In this document: positions 8,490 through 18,024 of the stretch, in pieces
Position numbering within the stretch: the first letter of the stretch is position 1
Layout of the letters: every line of letters starts with the position of its first letter
Origin: Candidatus Hydrogenedentota bacterium
GTDB taxonomy: Bacteria; Hydrogenedentota; Hydrogenedentia; Hydrogenedentales; CAITNO01
Assembly (NCBI GenBank): GCA_012730045.1
Contig: JAAYBR010000153.1
Location: forward strand, 1-54,207
Length of the DNA stretch: 54,207 nucleotides
Direction: 5' to 3'
Translations under genes and position numbers: made by a program
Notes under the pieces: generated by a model
Database searches by the model: none
Told to the model about the DNA's origin: nothing
The model's input: the letters and a program-made list of their open reading frames with translations, nothing else

Positions 8490-9572
8490 ATGGCCGAAAG
8501 TCTGAGCATCAAAGAACTCCTAACCAAGATGATCCAGGAGGGGGCCAGCGACATGCACATCATCGTGGGCGGCCCGCCCATGATCCGGGTGCACGGGTCG
8601 GTGGAGCCGCTGCCGGGCTACCGCCGCCTGACGCCGGAACAGACCCAGGAGCTCGTCTACAGCGTGATGACGGAGCAGCAGGTGGCGGAGTTCGAGGCCA
8701 CCCGCGAGTGCGACATGTCCTTCGGCATTGACGGTCTGAGCCGGTTCCGCCTCAACGTCTACCGCGACCGCGGGTCCGTCGTGGCGGCGTTCCGCACGAT
8801 CCCCTTCGAGATCCTCTCCTTTGAGCAGCTGGGGCTTCCCCGGATCATCTCCGACTTCGCCCACAAGCCCATGGGCCTCGTGCTCGTGTGCGGCCCCACG
8901 GGAAGCGGAAAGTCCACCACCCTCGCGGCGATCCTGGACAAGATCAACCGCGAGCGCAAGACGCACATCATCACCATCGAGGACCCCATCGAGTACCTGC
9001 ACTCGCACAAGATGTCCATCATCAACCAGCGCGAGGTGGGCGCCGACACCAACGGTTTCTCGGAGGCCCTGCGCCGCATCCTGCGGCAGGACCCCGACGT
9101 GATCCTGATCGGCGAAATGCGCGACCCGGAGACGATCCAGGCGGCGCTGACGGTGGCCGAGACGGGCCACCTCGCCTTCGCCACGCTGCACACCAACGAC
9201 GCCCTCCAGACCATCAACCGCATCGTGGACGTGTTCCCCTCGGCGCAGCAGGCGCAGGTGCGCACCCAGCTCTCCTTCGTGCTCGAGGGCGTGGTCGTGC
9301 AGCAGCTCATCCCGCGGGCCGACGGCCTCGGCCGCGTCCTCTCCATGGAGATCATGATCCCCAACCCCGCCATCCGCTCGCTCATCCGCGCGGAGAAGCT
9401 GGAGCAGATACCCTCCATGATCGAGATCGGCAAGGGCGAGGGCATGATGACCATGAACCAGTCCCTCTACCGGCTCATGCGCCGCGGCATCATCACGCCG
9501 GACATGGCCTTCAAGCGCACCATGGACCCGGAGGGGCTCCAGAACCTCGTGGAAAAGGGGCTCCGGGATTGA
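8490..9572 (+). CDS. pilT: Type IV pilus retraction ATPase PilT
   Basis: A 360-residue PilT-family ATPase, the usual length, that drives pilus depolymerisation and twitching. Visible motifs are ASDMHI, Walker A GPTGSGKSTT, Asp box TIEDPIEYLH, Walker B DPDVILIGEMRD, His box TGHLAFATLHTNDA, and the C-terminal AIRSLIRAEK segment matching the PilT AIRNLIRE signature. GGAG in GGGAGCC precedes the ATG at 8490. It lies 50 bp after pilB in the same operon. No second PilT paralogue (PilU) and no PilC platform gene lie alongside. Confidence 0.94.
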   Translation: MAESLSIKELLTKMIQEGASDMHIIVGGPPMIRVHGSVEPLPGYRRLTPEQTQELVYSVMTEQQVAEFEATRECDMSFGIDGLSRFRLNVYRDRGSVVAAFRTIPFEILSFEQLGLPRIISDFAHKPMGLVLVCGPTGSGKSTTLAAILDKINRERKTHIITIEDPIEYLHSHKMSIINQREVGADTNGFSEALRRILRQDPDVILIGEMRDPETIQAALTVAETGHLAFATLHTNDALQTINRIVDVFPSAQQAQVRTQLSFVLEGVVVQQLIPRADGLGRVLSMEIMIPNPAIRSLIRAEKLEQIPSMIEIGKGEGMMTMNQSLYRLMRRGIITPDMAFKRTMDPEGLQNLVEKGLRD

Positions 9573-9612
9573 GGGCGCGCCCTGCGGCGGGCGCCGCCGC
9601 GGAGCGGGCCGC

Positions 9613-11292
9613 ATGAGCGCCCGCAGGCGCCGGAAGACGCCCGGGGGAAGCCCCGTCTGGCGCCGGGCGGGGGCGTTTCTCCGGCCCGTCTACGACGGGC
9701 CGCCCGCCTGGCTCTGGTTTGCCGGACTGGGCCGGACCGCCGCCATCCTCCTCATCGCCGGGGGGGCGCACGCCCTCGTGCGCGATGACCTCGCCTACAA
9801 CATTCTCATCGGCATCTATCTGGCCGCCGCCGTGTGCGGCCTCTCCTACCTGCACTCCCTGCGCGCCACGTCGCATGTGACCGCCGGCCTCACCTGGACA
9901 CAGATGCTCCTGGATTTCAGCGTGGTCGCCGCGACGGTGAGCTTCACAGGGGGCCAGGAAAGCGTCTTCGTCTTCCTGCTGCTGGTGGTGGTGCTTGAGG
10001 CGGGCGTGCTGCTGGGGCTGGCCCAGGGATTCCTCTTCGCCCTGGGCGCGGCGGTTCTCCTGCTGTGGATGTCGCTCGACAGCACCCTCTCCACAAAAGC
10101 CCCCGTCGAGCACTGGTACAGCGTTTCCCTCCAGTGGGTGGCGCTGTTCTGCGCGGCCTTCATCAGCGGCTACTGGAACCTCCGCCTCAGCCGGATGAAG
10201 CAGTTCCAGCGGGAAATCCTCGACAACATGAGCGGGGGCTTTCTCCTCGTGGACCGGAACGGGGTGGTGGCGGGGGCCAACCGCGCCGCCTGCGGCATCC
10301 TGGGCATTGACGAGGCGCGCCTGCGGGGGCGGCCCGTGGACCAGGCACTGGTCCCCGAGGACGGCTCGGAGTGCCCCGTGGTCACCGCGCTCCGCGAGGG
10401 CCGCGACTACCTCAGCTACGAGTGCCCCGTCACCACACGCCGGGGCGGGCTGCGCCTGCTCGGCCTCAGCACGAACCACCTCTACGACGCGCACGGGCGC
10501 CTGGAAACCCTGATCGTCTCGTTCACCGACCTGACGGAGATGGAACGCATCCGCAAGGAAATGCTGGTCCAGGCGCGCATGGCCTACATCGGGGAGATGG
10601 CCGCGGAGCTCGCCCACGAAATCCGCAACCCCGTGACCTCCATCCGCGGGGCCATGGAGGAGCTTGGGAAGGGCAACCTGCCCCCCCAGACCGCCGGGCG
10701 GCTCACGGCGATCACCCTGCGCGAGTCGGACCACCTGGAGAAGGTGGTCTCCGGCTTCCTCGACTTCGCGCGCAACCCCGAACTCCGGCGCTCCACGGTG
10801 TCGCTGGCCCGGCTCGCCGGGGAGATGCGCGAACTCTTCGAGAAAAAGCACCCCGGAGTCCGGGTGGAGGTCCGCACCGAGCCGGGGGGGGAGAGCGTCC
10901 ACGCGGACCCCACCCAGATGCGCCAGCTCTTCATCAACCTGTGCCAGAACGCCGCGGACGCCATGGGGGGCGAGGGACGGCTGGACATCGCCGTCCAGCC
11001 CAGGGAGACCACCGTCGAGGTCCGGTTTGAGGACTGCGGCCCCGGCATCCCCCCCGACAAAGTTGCACAGATATTCGAGCCGTTCTATACTGACAAGGAG
11101 CGCGGCGTGGGCATGGGCCTCGCGGTCTGCAGCAGGATCGCGGCGGTGCATGACGGCACGATACAGGCCGCGACACGGCCCGGGGGGGGCGCGGTCTTTG
11201 TCGTCCGGCTTCCCAGGGCTTTCCCCGCCGCGGCGGAAGGAGACGAACCCGGCCGGACGGCGGCGTCGGGCCCGGAGGAAACCCAAGGGTGA
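9613..11292 (+). CDS. pilS: PilS-like membrane sensor histidine kinase
   Basis: A 559-residue kinase. Residues about 30-195 contain five or six hydrophobic spans typical of PilS/NtrB-like sensors. A PAS domain follows (about 197-310; begins FQREILDNMSGGFLLVD). The HisKA H-box is LAHEIRNPVTSIRGA with the phospho-accepting His. The HATPase domain has an N-box (INLCQNAADAM), a G1 box (FEDCGPGIP), an F box (FEPFYTDK) and a G2 box (GVGMGLAVC). In the PilS/PilR pair such kinases monitor pilin levels and phosphorylate the sigma54 regulator. The stop overlaps the next gene's GTG (GTGA), which argues for a cognate pair. The symbol rests on context plus architecture. Confidence 0.87.
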   Translation: MSARRRRKTPGGSPVWRRAGAFLRPVYDGPPAWLWFAGLGRTAAILLIAGGAHALVRDDLAYNILIGIYLAAAVCGLSYLHSLRATSHVTAGLTWTQMLLDFSVVAATVSFTGGQESVFVFLLLVVVLEAGVLLGLAQGFLFALGAAVLLLWMSLDSTLSTKAPVEHWYSVSLQWVALFCAAFISGYWNLRLSRMKQFQREILDNMSGGFLLVDRNGVVAGANRAACGILGIDEARLRGRPVDQALVPEDGSECPVVTALREGRDYLSYECPVTTRRGGLRLLGLSTNHLYDAHGRLETLIVSFTDLTEMERIRKEMLVQARMAYIGEMAAELAHEIRNPVTSIRGAMEELGKGNLPPQTAGRLTAITLRESDHLEKVVSGFLDFARNPELRRSTVSLARLAGEMRELFEKKHPGVRVEVRTEPGGESVHADPTQMRQLFINLCQNAADAMGGEGRLDIAVQPRETTVEVRFEDCGPGIPPDKVAQIFEPFYTDKERGVGMGLAVCSRIAAVHDGTIQAATRPGGGAVFVVRLPRAFPAAAEGDEPGRTAASGPEETQG

Positions 11293-12680
11293 CGGCAAGG
11301 CACCGTGTGCTCGTCGTGGACGACGAGCTGAGCATGCGCGAGCTTCTCGAGATCGTTCTCGAAAGCGCGGGCTACGAGGTGCACTGCGCCTCCGGCGACG
11401 ATGAGGCCCGCGCGGCCATGGACGGCGCGCAGTTTGACGCGGCCATGACGGACCTCCACATGGGCGGCGACCGCAACGCGGGCCTGCGCCTGCTGTCGTG
11501 GATGCGCGAGGCCGACCCGCGGATGCCCGTGGTGGTCATCACGGCCCACGGCTCGGTGGAGACCGCCGTCGAGGCCATGCGCCTGGGCGCCGCCGACTAT
11601 GTCCAGAAGCCCTTCCGCTCCAACGACGAGATCCGTTTGCGCGTGGCGCGCGTGGTCTCCGAGCGCAATCTCCGCCGCGAAAACGAGGCCCTCCGAAAGG
11701 ACCAGGCCCACCGGAGCAATCCGGGGAACATGGTCGGCAAGAGCCCCGCCTTCCTCGAGGTCCTCTCCATGGTGCGGCGCGTGGCCGGGCTGCCGAGCAC
11801 CGTGGCCGTCTACGGGGAGAGCGGCGCGGGCAAGGAACTTGTCGCCCGCGCGCTCCACCACCTCAGCCTCCGGGCCGAAAAGCCCTTCGTCGCCATCAAC
11901 TGCGGCGGCATCCCGGAAACCCTCCTGGAAAGCGAGCTGTTCGGCTACAAAAAGGGCGCCTTCACCGGCGCCGGCGAGGACAAGGAGGGGCTCTTTGTCG
12001 TCGCCAACGGCGGCACCCTCCTGCTGGACGAGATCGGCGAGATGCCGATGAAGCTCCAGGTGAAGCTGCTGCGGGTGCTGGACAACAACTCCGTCACCCC
12101 GGTCGGCGGCACGGCCTCCATCAACGTCAACGTCCGCATCGTCTCCGCCACCAACCGCAACCTGGAGGAGATGGTGGAGCAGGGGGACTTCCGCAAGGAC
12201 CTCTTCTACCGCCTGAACGTGATCCCCATCCATGTCCCCCCCCTGCGGGACCGGGGCGAGGACATCCCGCTGCTCACGCGGCACTTTGTCCAGAAGCACG
12301 CGGTGAACATGGGCTGCGGGGTAAAGGAGCTTTCGCCGGAGACCGAGGCGCTCCTGGCGCGGTACTCCTGGCCCGGAAACATCCGGGAGCTGGCGAACGT
12401 GGTCGAGCGCGCGCTGGCCCTCAGCGGCGAGAGGATCGAGCCGAGGGACCTCCCCCCCGCCATCCGGGAGTATGTGCCCCCGCCCGAAACGCCCCTGGCC
12501 GACCTGCCCGGCGGCGGTGTCAATCTGGAGGCCATCATCTCGGACATGGAGCGCAAATACATCGAGCAGGCGCTGGAGCGCTCGCGGTTCTCCCAGATCC
12601 GGGCGGCGGCGCTGCTCGGCCTCACGCCGCGCTCCCTGCGCTACCGCCTGCAAAAATACGGCCTGTCCGCCCAGGACTGA
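11289..12680 (+). CDS. pilR: PilR-like sigma54-dependent response regulator
   Basis: A 463-residue NtrC-family activator. The receiver domain (about 1-125) has the acidic pair in VDDE, a phospho-acceptor Asp in MTDLHM and Lys in VQKPF. The sigma54 interaction AAA+ domain (about 150-380) has Walker A GESGAGKE, the sigma54 loop GAFTGA and Walker B GTLLLDEIGEMP. A Fis-type helix-turn-helix ends the protein (QIRAAALLGLTPRSLRYRL). It would activate RNA polymerase-sigma54 at distant pilin promoters, none of which lies in this window. The GTG start at 11289 overlaps the kinase stop by 4 bp. A generic AtoC-like role is the alternative to PilR. Confidence 0.9.
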   Translation: MTARHRVLVVDDELSMRELLEIVLESAGYEVHCASGDDEARAAMDGAQFDAAMTDLHMGGDRNAGLRLLSWMREADPRMPVVVITAHGSVETAVEAMRLGAADYVQKPFRSNDEIRLRVARVVSERNLRRENEALRKDQAHRSNPGNMVGKSPAFLEVLSMVRRVAGLPSTVAVYGESGAGKELVARALHHLSLRAEKPFVAINCGGIPETLLESELFGYKKGAFTGAGEDKEGLFVVANGGTLLLDEIGEMPMKLQVKLLRVLDNNSVTPVGGTASINVNVRIVSATNRNLEEMVEQGDFRKDLFYRLNVIPIHVPPLRDRGEDIPLLTRHFVQKHAVNMGCGVKELSPETEALLARYSWPGNIRELANVVERALALSGERIEPRDLPPAIREYVPPPETPLADLPGGGVNLEAIISDMERKYIEQALERSRFSQIRAAALLGLTPRSLRYRLQKYGLSAQD

Positions 12681-12685
12681 CTCCC

Positions 12686-14386
12686 TCAGCCCCCCTCAGC
12701 CGGGCGCAGGTCCTTCAGGTAGAGCTGGATGGACCCGTCCATCGCCCGCTCGTCAAACACGGGGGTGAACGCCGCGTCCGCGAGGGAGGGGAAATCGCCC
12801 GTCAGGTAGCGCTCGGCCTGCTGGAACCACAGGGAGGCGAACACCTTGTCGCCCTGGCGCAGGGACATCTTGAGGTGCCGGTCTTTGAGCACGCGCACCG
12901 AGCCGGCAACCACCTCGACGCCGTAGGCGGCGAAGACCGGGGCGGGGTTTGCGTTGCCGAAGGGCTCCATCGCCTCCAGCGCCCGCAGGAGCGCCTCGTC
13001 CACCATGCTGAAGGCCGCCTGCGCGTCCACGTGGAGCAGGGGCCGGGCTGGATCCCCGCCGGTCTGGACGCCCACGGCGCGCACGAAATCCGCCGCAAAG
13101 GCGTCTATGGCCGGGCGGCCCAGGGTCATGCCCGCGGCGGCCCGGTGCCCGCCGTACTTGGAGAAATGGGCGCGGCAAGCGTTAAGCGCCTCCATGAGGT
13201 CCACGCCGGGCGCGGCGCGCGCGGAGCCCCGGGCGATGTCCCCCTCCACGCACAGCACGGCCACCGTCCGGTGGTACCGCGAAACGAGGCGGGAGGCGAC
13301 GATGCCGACAACCCCCTGGTGCCAGCCGGAGCGGGCGACCACGATGGCGTCGCCCTTTTCCAGGCCGAGACTCTCGATCTCCTCCATGGCCTCGTCAAAG
13401 ATGCGCTGCTCGATCTGGCGGCGCTCCGTGTTGGCCGCATTCAGCACGTCGGCAAGCCGCCCGGCCTCCTTCGGGCATTCCGCGAGAAGCAGGTCCAGGG
13501 CGGCGCGCGCGTCGTCAAGCCGGCCCACGGCGTTGATCCGGGGCCCCAGATGGAAACTGATGCGCTCGGAGGTGACCTCCTTGAGGCTGAACCCGGCCAC
13601 CTGGGCGAGCCGCGCGATGCCCAGCCGCTCATAGCGCTTCATGTGGCGCAGCCCCAGGGCCACCAGGTTCCGGTTCTCGCCCCGCAGCGGCATGATGTCC
13701 GCCACCGTGCCGAGGGCCGCGATGTCCAGGTCGTTCGGGGTGCCGTTGAGCGCGCAGCCCAGCTTGAAGGCCACGCCCGCGCCGCAGAGCGCGCCGCCGG
13801 GATGCCCCTCGGGCTCGCGGCGCGGGTTGACCACCGCCTCCGCCGGGGGCAGGGGGCCCTCTATGCTGTGGTGGTCCGTGACGACCAGGCCCATGCCCAG
13901 CGCGCGCGCGCGCTCCGCCGCGGCCAGCGCGCTCGTGCCGTTGTCCACCGTGACAATAAGCCCCGCGCCGTCGGCGTGCGCCTGGTCCACATGGGCGGGC
14001 AGGATGCCGTAGCCGTCGCGTAGCCGGTCGGGCATGCGCGGCAGCACGGAGGCGATGCCGAAGCGCGCGAGGGCCCGCGTGAGCAGGGCCGTGGCGGAGA
14101 CGCCGTCCACGTCGTAGTCGCCGAAGACAACGACCCGCTCCCCCCGCTCCCGGGCCAGGGTGATCCGGTCCACCGCCTTTTGCATGTCCGTCATCAGGAA
14201 CGGGTCAAAGAGCTGCGAGAGGGAGGGGTTCAGAAAGAGCCGGGCCTCTTCGGGCGTGGAGACGCCCCGCTGGAGAAGCAGCTGCGCCACCACCGGCGGC
14301 ACGCCCGCCGCCTGGGCGAGATCGGCGGCGGCACGCCGGTCCATCTCCGCGACGCGCCACACGGCGCGCGGGAACTCCCGCTTCAT
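12686..14386 (-). CDS. recJ: Single-stranded-DNA-specific exonuclease RecJ
   Basis: A 566-residue DHH-superfamily 5'-3' ssDNA exonuclease used in recombination and mismatch or base-excision repair. Visible motifs are FGDYDVDGVSATALL (motif I metal ligands), VTVDNG, VTDHH (DHH motif), the DHHA1 segment KYGGHRAAAGMT and a C-terminal OB-fold-like region. Length matches the family (about 560-580). Two ATGs are possible, 14392 and 14386. The second is preferred because GGGGA is correctly spaced before it and its ATG overlaps the cmk stop (ATGA). It is the last gene of mtnA-cmk-recJ and converges with pilR, leaving only 5 bp between them. Confidence 0.94.
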   Translation of the reverse strand: MKREFPRAVWRVAEMDRRAAADLAQAAGVPPVVAQLLLQRGVSTPEEARLFLNPSLSQLFDPFLMTDMQKAVDRITLARERGERVVVFGDYDVDGVSATALLTRALARFGIASVLPRMPDRLRDGYGILPAHVDQAHADGAGLIVTVDNGTSALAAAERARALGMGLVVTDHHSIEGPLPPAEAVVNPRREPEGHPGGALCGAGVAFKLGCALNGTPNDLDIAALGTVADIMPLRGENRNLVALGLRHMKRYERLGIARLAQVAGFSLKEVTSERISFHLGPRINAVGRLDDARAALDLLLAECPKEAGRLADVLNAANTERRQIEQRIFDEAMEEIESLGLEKGDAIVVARSGWHQGVVGIVASRLVSRYHRTVAVLCVEGDIARGSARAAPGVDLMEALNACRAHFSKYGGHRAAAGMTLGRPAIDAFAADFVRAVGVQTGGDPARPLLHVDAQAAFSMVDEALLRALEAMEPFGNANPAPVFAAYGVEVVAGSVRVLKDRHLKMSLRQGDKVFASLWFQQAERYLTGDFPSLADAAFTPVFDERAMDGSIQLYLKDLRPAEGG

Positions 14387-15057
14387 GGGCATTTCCCCGC
14401 GAGGGAGGCGATGGCCTCCACCACCTCGTCCGCCGTCATGTCGGTGGTGTCCAGGAGCACGGCGTCTTCGGCGCGGCGCAATGGCGAGTCCGCGCGGGTG
14501 GCGCTCTTCTCATCGCGGTCGCGGATATCCTCGCGCAGCTGGTCAAAATCCACTGGCAGCCCCTTTGCCGAGAGTTCGGCCGCGCGGCGGCGGGTGCGGC
14601 AGTCCAGCGACGCGTCCAGGTAGATTTTGCACTTCGCGGCGGGAAAGACCACCGTGCCGATGTCGCGCCCCTCGGCGACCGTGGGGCCCCGCTCGCCGAA
14701 ACGGCGCTGGTGGTCCACCAGGATGCGGCGCACCCCGGGAATCTGGTCCAGCTTGTAGATGAGGCGCGTCACTTCAGGGGTGCGGATGGCCGCCGTCACG
14801 TCCTCCCCGTCCACCGTCACCCGCTGCCCCTGCGGCGTCTCTTCCATTTCCAGGCGCATGTCGCGGGTGGAGGCGGCCAGCGCGTCGGGGTCGTCAAGGT
14901 CCACCCCCCGGGCGAGGGCGCGCCACGTGGCGGCGCGGTACATGGCCCCCGTGTCCAGAAAGGCGAAACCCAGCCGCTCCGCGACCCGGCGGGCGACGGT
15001 GCTTTTTCCCGCCCCCGCGGGGCCGTCTATGGCGACAATGCGCGCGGCCCCGCTCAT
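14383..15057 (-). CDS. cmk: Cytidylate kinase
   Basis: A 224-residue NMP kinase that phosphorylates CMP and dCMP with ATP. The P-loop is GPAGAGKST near the N-terminus, followed by LDTGAMYRA (substrate-binding), a CMP-specific insert, GRDIGTVVFP and an Arg-rich lid region (RTRRRAAEL). Length is normal. ATG 15057 overlaps the mtnA stop and its own stop overlaps recJ, so the three are translationally coupled. Confidence 0.95.
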   Translation of the reverse strand: MSGAARIVAIDGPAGAGKSTVARRVAERLGFAFLDTGAMYRAATWRALARGVDLDDPDALAASTRDMRLEMEETPQGQRVTVDGEDVTAAIRTPEVTRLIYKLDQIPGVRRILVDHQRRFGERGPTVAEGRDIGTVVFPAAKCKIYLDASLDCRTRRRAAELSAKGLPVDFDQLREDIRDRDEKSATRADSPLRRAEDAVLLDTTDMTADEVVEAIASLAGKCP

Positions 15058-16106
15058 GCCGCGCCCCCGCCGACAATCCGCGCGATCTTTTCCCGGCCGG
15101 GTTCGGTGATGACGCCCTTCTCCGTGATGATCCCGGCGATCAGCTCCGCCGGGGTCACGTCAAAGGCCGGGTTGTACACGCCGATGTCCTCCGGCGCGGT
15201 CTGGATGCCGAAGCCGCAGGTGATTTCCAGCGGGTCGCGCTCCTCAATGGGAATGGCCTCGCCGGAGTCCAGGGAAAGGTCAAAGGTGGAGGACGGGGCC
15301 GCGACGTAGAAGGGGATGTCGTGCGCCCGCGCGAGCACCGCCACGCCGTAGGTTCCGATCTTGTTGGCCGTGTCGCCGTTCGCCGCAATGCGGTCCGCGC
15401 CCACAATCACCAGGTCCACCCGGCGGTCGCGCATGACCACCGCGGCCATGTTGTCGCAGATGAGCGTCACGGGGATGCCCGCCTGCTGGAGTTCCCAGGC
15501 CGTCAGGCGCGCCCCCTGGAGCAGGGGCCGGGTTTCATCGGCGAACACATGAAACTTCCGCCCCGCCGCATGGGCGGAAAACATGGGCGCCAGGGCCGTG
15601 CCGTACCCCGATGTGGCCAGCCCGCCCGCGTTGCAGTGCGTGAGCAGGCCCGCGCCCTCCGCGATCAGCGGCGCGCCGTGCGCGCCGATGGCGCGGCACA
15701 TGGCGTCGTCCTCCGCGAAAATGGCGTTTGCCTCGCGTTCAAGCACGCCCAGGGCGGCGGCGGCGGAGGCCCCCGCGGGCACCGTGCGCGCCGCCGCGCG
15801 CATGCGGTCCAGGGCCCAGAAAAGGTTCACCGCCGTGGGGCGCGCCGTGGCCAGGTAGTCCGCCGCGGTCACGGCCGCCGCCACCGCCGCCGCGCCGTCG
15901 CGGGGCTCCTGCTCGCGCACCCCCACGATCACGCCGTAGGCCGCGCAGACGCCGATGGCGGGCGCGCCGCGCACCCTCAGGCGCCGGATGGCGTCCCACA
16001 CCGCGCGGGCCGTCTTCAGCTCCGACTCGCAGCATTCCCGGGGCAGCAGCGTCTGGTCGAGAATGATAAGCTGGCCGTTCCGCCAGTCCACCGGTTTGAC
16101 AGGCAT
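15054..16106 (-). CDS. mtnA: Methylthioribose-1-phosphate isomerase
   Basis: A 350-residue enzyme of the eIF2B-alpha-like isomerase family. It converts 5-methylthioribose-1-phosphate to the ribulose form in methionine salvage. Visible motifs are RGAPAIGVCAAYG, the catalytic Cys in HCNAGGLATSGYGTAL and the catalytic Asp in GADRIAANGDTANKIGTY. ATG 16106 is chosen because AGGAGG lies 7 nt upstream. No other methionine-salvage genes are adjacent; in some bacteria MtnA-like enzymes act alone or on related ribose phosphates. It heads mtnA-cmk-recJ with a plausible promoter just upstream. Confidence 0.93.
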   Translation of the reverse strand: MPVKPVDWRNGQLIILDQTLLPRECCESELKTARAVWDAIRRLRVRGAPAIGVCAAYGVIVGVREQEPRDGAAAVAAAVTAADYLATARPTAVNLFWALDRMRAAARTVPAGASAAAALGVLEREANAIFAEDDAMCRAIGAHGAPLIAEGAGLLTHCNAGGLATSGYGTALAPMFSAHAAGRKFHVFADETRPLLQGARLTAWELQQAGIPVTLICDNMAAVVMRDRRVDLVIVGADRIAANGDTANKIGTYGVAVLARAHDIPFYVAAPSSTFDLSLDSGEAIPIEERDPLEITCGFGIQTAPEDIGVYNPAFDVTPAELIAGIITEKGVITEPGREKIARIVGGGAA

Positions 16107-16166
16107 GACAAGGCCTCCTGAATGCCGCGGACCCGCCGCCAAAGGCGCGCCCCGTGCGCGCCGCCC

Positions 16167-16195
16167 AAGATATGGTAGCATGTCGGCCCCGGCAA
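16167..16195 (-). promoter_or_regulatory. Putative promoter of mtnA-cmk-recJ
   Basis: Read on the minus strand: TTGCCG (16195-16190), 17-bp spacer, TATCTT (16172-16167), about 60 nt ahead of the mtnA start. Moderate match only. Confidence 0.4.
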
Positions 16196-16234
16196 AGGCA
16201 GTCCTTTGCCCGGCTTTTCCCCACGGAGTGCCCC

Positions 16235-17995
16235 ATGTTCCGCATCCTGCGTTTTCTGGAAGGTGCAGACGGCCGCCGCCTGCTTCCCCTGGCCGCGCTG
16301 GTCATGCTTCCGGCCTTCTTCCTCGGCTTCTTTGGCGACGACTTCTTTCACCTGATCCTGATTGACGGGAAGCAGGTGACCGCCGTCCCCCTGGATCCCT
16401 ACTGTTTCGCCCCGGGGAGCGCGGCGGTCATGTCGGCCAACCAGCGTTCGGGACCCTTCCCGTGGTTTGCCGGGCTGGAGGCCAAGGCGAAGTTCTTCCG
16501 CCCCCTGTCCGTCGCCCTCATGCGGCTGGACCGCGCCCTGTTCGGGCAGTTCTTTCCGGGATTCCAGGCGCATTCCCTGCTCTGGTATCTGCTGCTTTGC
16601 CTGGGGGCCCTGCTCGTGTTCCGCCGCGTCCTGCCGCCCGCCGCCTGCTCGCTGGCGCTGGTTCTGTTCATTGTGGACGACGCCCACTTCTTCCCCGCCG
16701 CATGGTGGTCCAACCGCAACGCCGTGGTTGCCTGCGCAACCGCCGTGCTGGGGCTGGCGGCGCACCTGCGCTGGCGGGAGACCGGATGGCGGCCGGGCCT
16801 GCCGCTGTCCCTGCTCGGGTACGCCGCCGGACTCCTCGGCGCGGAGGCCGCCGTCGGCATTTTGGCCTATGTGGCGGCCTATGAGGCCTTCGGCGCGGAG
16901 GGCGGGCGGATCCGGCGTGCTCTTTCCCTCACGCCCGCCGCAGTCCTGGCGCTGGGCTATTTTCTGTGGTACCGGGCGGCGGGCTACGGCGCGGCGCACT
17001 CCGACATGTACGTTGACCCCGGCGCGACCCCGCTGAAATACCTCGCCGCGGCCCCGCTGCGCTTTCTCCAGCTGGCGGGCGGACAGTTCCTGTCCATCCC
17101 CTGCGAGGCGGAGACGCTGATTCCCGGGCTGGCGCCCGCCCTGGCTGCGGCGGGCGCGGGCGCGCTCGCGTTCATCCTCCTGCTGGTGGCGGTTTTCTGG
17201 CGGCGCATGGACCCGCGCGAGCGGCGCGCCCTCCGGTGGATGGGCCCCGGCACGGCCATGGCCGCCGCCCCCGCCCTCTCGGCGATCATGACCTCGCGGC
17301 TCCTGCTGGCCGTCTCCCTGGGCGGGGCGGTGATCCTGGCGGTGATTCTCCGCCATGCGGGCCGCGCCGCGCTGGACGCGGACACCCGGACAAAGCGCCG
17401 CGCCGCCGCCGCCGTGGCGGGGCTGCTGTTTTGCCTTCATCTGGTCTTCGCCCCCCTGTCCTGGCCGATCCAGACAGCAGGACTCCGCGCCGTGGGCGCG
17501 CACCTGAACCGCGGCATCCTCCGCAACCCGCTGGAAAACATGGACATCACGCGGCGCCAGGTGATTGTGCCCTGCGTCCCGGACCCCTATGCGGGTATCT
17601 ATCCTCCCATCGTCCGCGCCCACGCGGGGCTGCCTCGGGCGCGGTCCTGGTGGCCCCTCTCCTTTGCGCCTTACGACCACCGCCTCATCCGCACCGGAGA
17701 GCGGACCATGGAGTTGGAGGTGCTCGGCGGCGAGATGCTGGAGGGCGCCTTCGAGCGGCTGTTGAGCTCGTCGGAAGACCCGCTGCGGCCCGGCGACACA
17801 CGCGATCTGGACGGGCTGGTGGTGACCGTGCTGGCCACGGGGGACAGGGGACCCGTCCACATCCGCCTCGACTTCGCCGAAGCGCCCGAATCGGAGCGGT
17901 ATCTCTTCCTCATGCGGAAGAACGGGCAGTTCGAGCCCTTCACGCCGCCCGCCGTCGGGGAGTCCCTGCTCCTCCCCTTCTCCCTGCGGTCGTGA
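16235..17995 (+). CDS. Multi-spanning membrane protein, GT-C-like
   Basis: A 586-residue integral membrane protein with roughly ten hydrophobic segments (first at about 16-40) and a soluble C-terminal tail of about 130 residues. An acidic pair follows the first span (FFGDDFFHL), which is where GT-C/PMT-like glycosyltransferases keep their catalytic acidic residues. The AWWSNRNAVVA segment also recalls oligosaccharyl or mannosyl transferase-like membrane proteins. No firm family is recognised. GGAG lies 6 nt before ATG 16235. Divergent from mtnA and convergent with the sugar isomerase. Confidence 0.65.
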   Translation: MFRILRFLEGADGRRLLPLAALVMLPAFFLGFFGDDFFHLILIDGKQVTAVPLDPYCFAPGSAAVMSANQRSGPFPWFAGLEAKAKFFRPLSVALMRLDRALFGQFFPGFQAHSLLWYLLLCLGALLVFRRVLPPAACSLALVLFIVDDAHFFPAAWWSNRNAVVACATAVLGLAAHLRWRETGWRPGLPLSLLGYAAGLLGAEAAVGILAYVAAYEAFGAEGGRIRRALSLTPAAVLALGYFLWYRAAGYGAAHSDMYVDPGATPLKYLAAAPLRFLQLAGGQFLSIPCEAETLIPGLAPALAAAGAGALAFILLLVAVFWRRMDPRERRALRWMGPGTAMAAAPALSAIMTSRLLLAVSLGGAVILAVILRHAGRAALDADTRTKRRAAAAVAGLLFCLHLVFAPLSWPIQTAGLRAVGAHLNRGILRNPLENMDITRRQVIVPCVPDPYAGIYPPIVRAHAGLPRARSWWPLSFAPYDHRLIRTGERTMELEVLGGEMLEGAFERLLSSSEDPLRPGDTRDLDGLVVTVLATGDRGPVHIRLDFAEAPESERYLFLMRKNGQFEPFTPPAVGESLLLPFSLRS

Positions 17996-18024
17996 CAGGG
18001 GAAACGAAGGCTCGCCCCGTCCTC

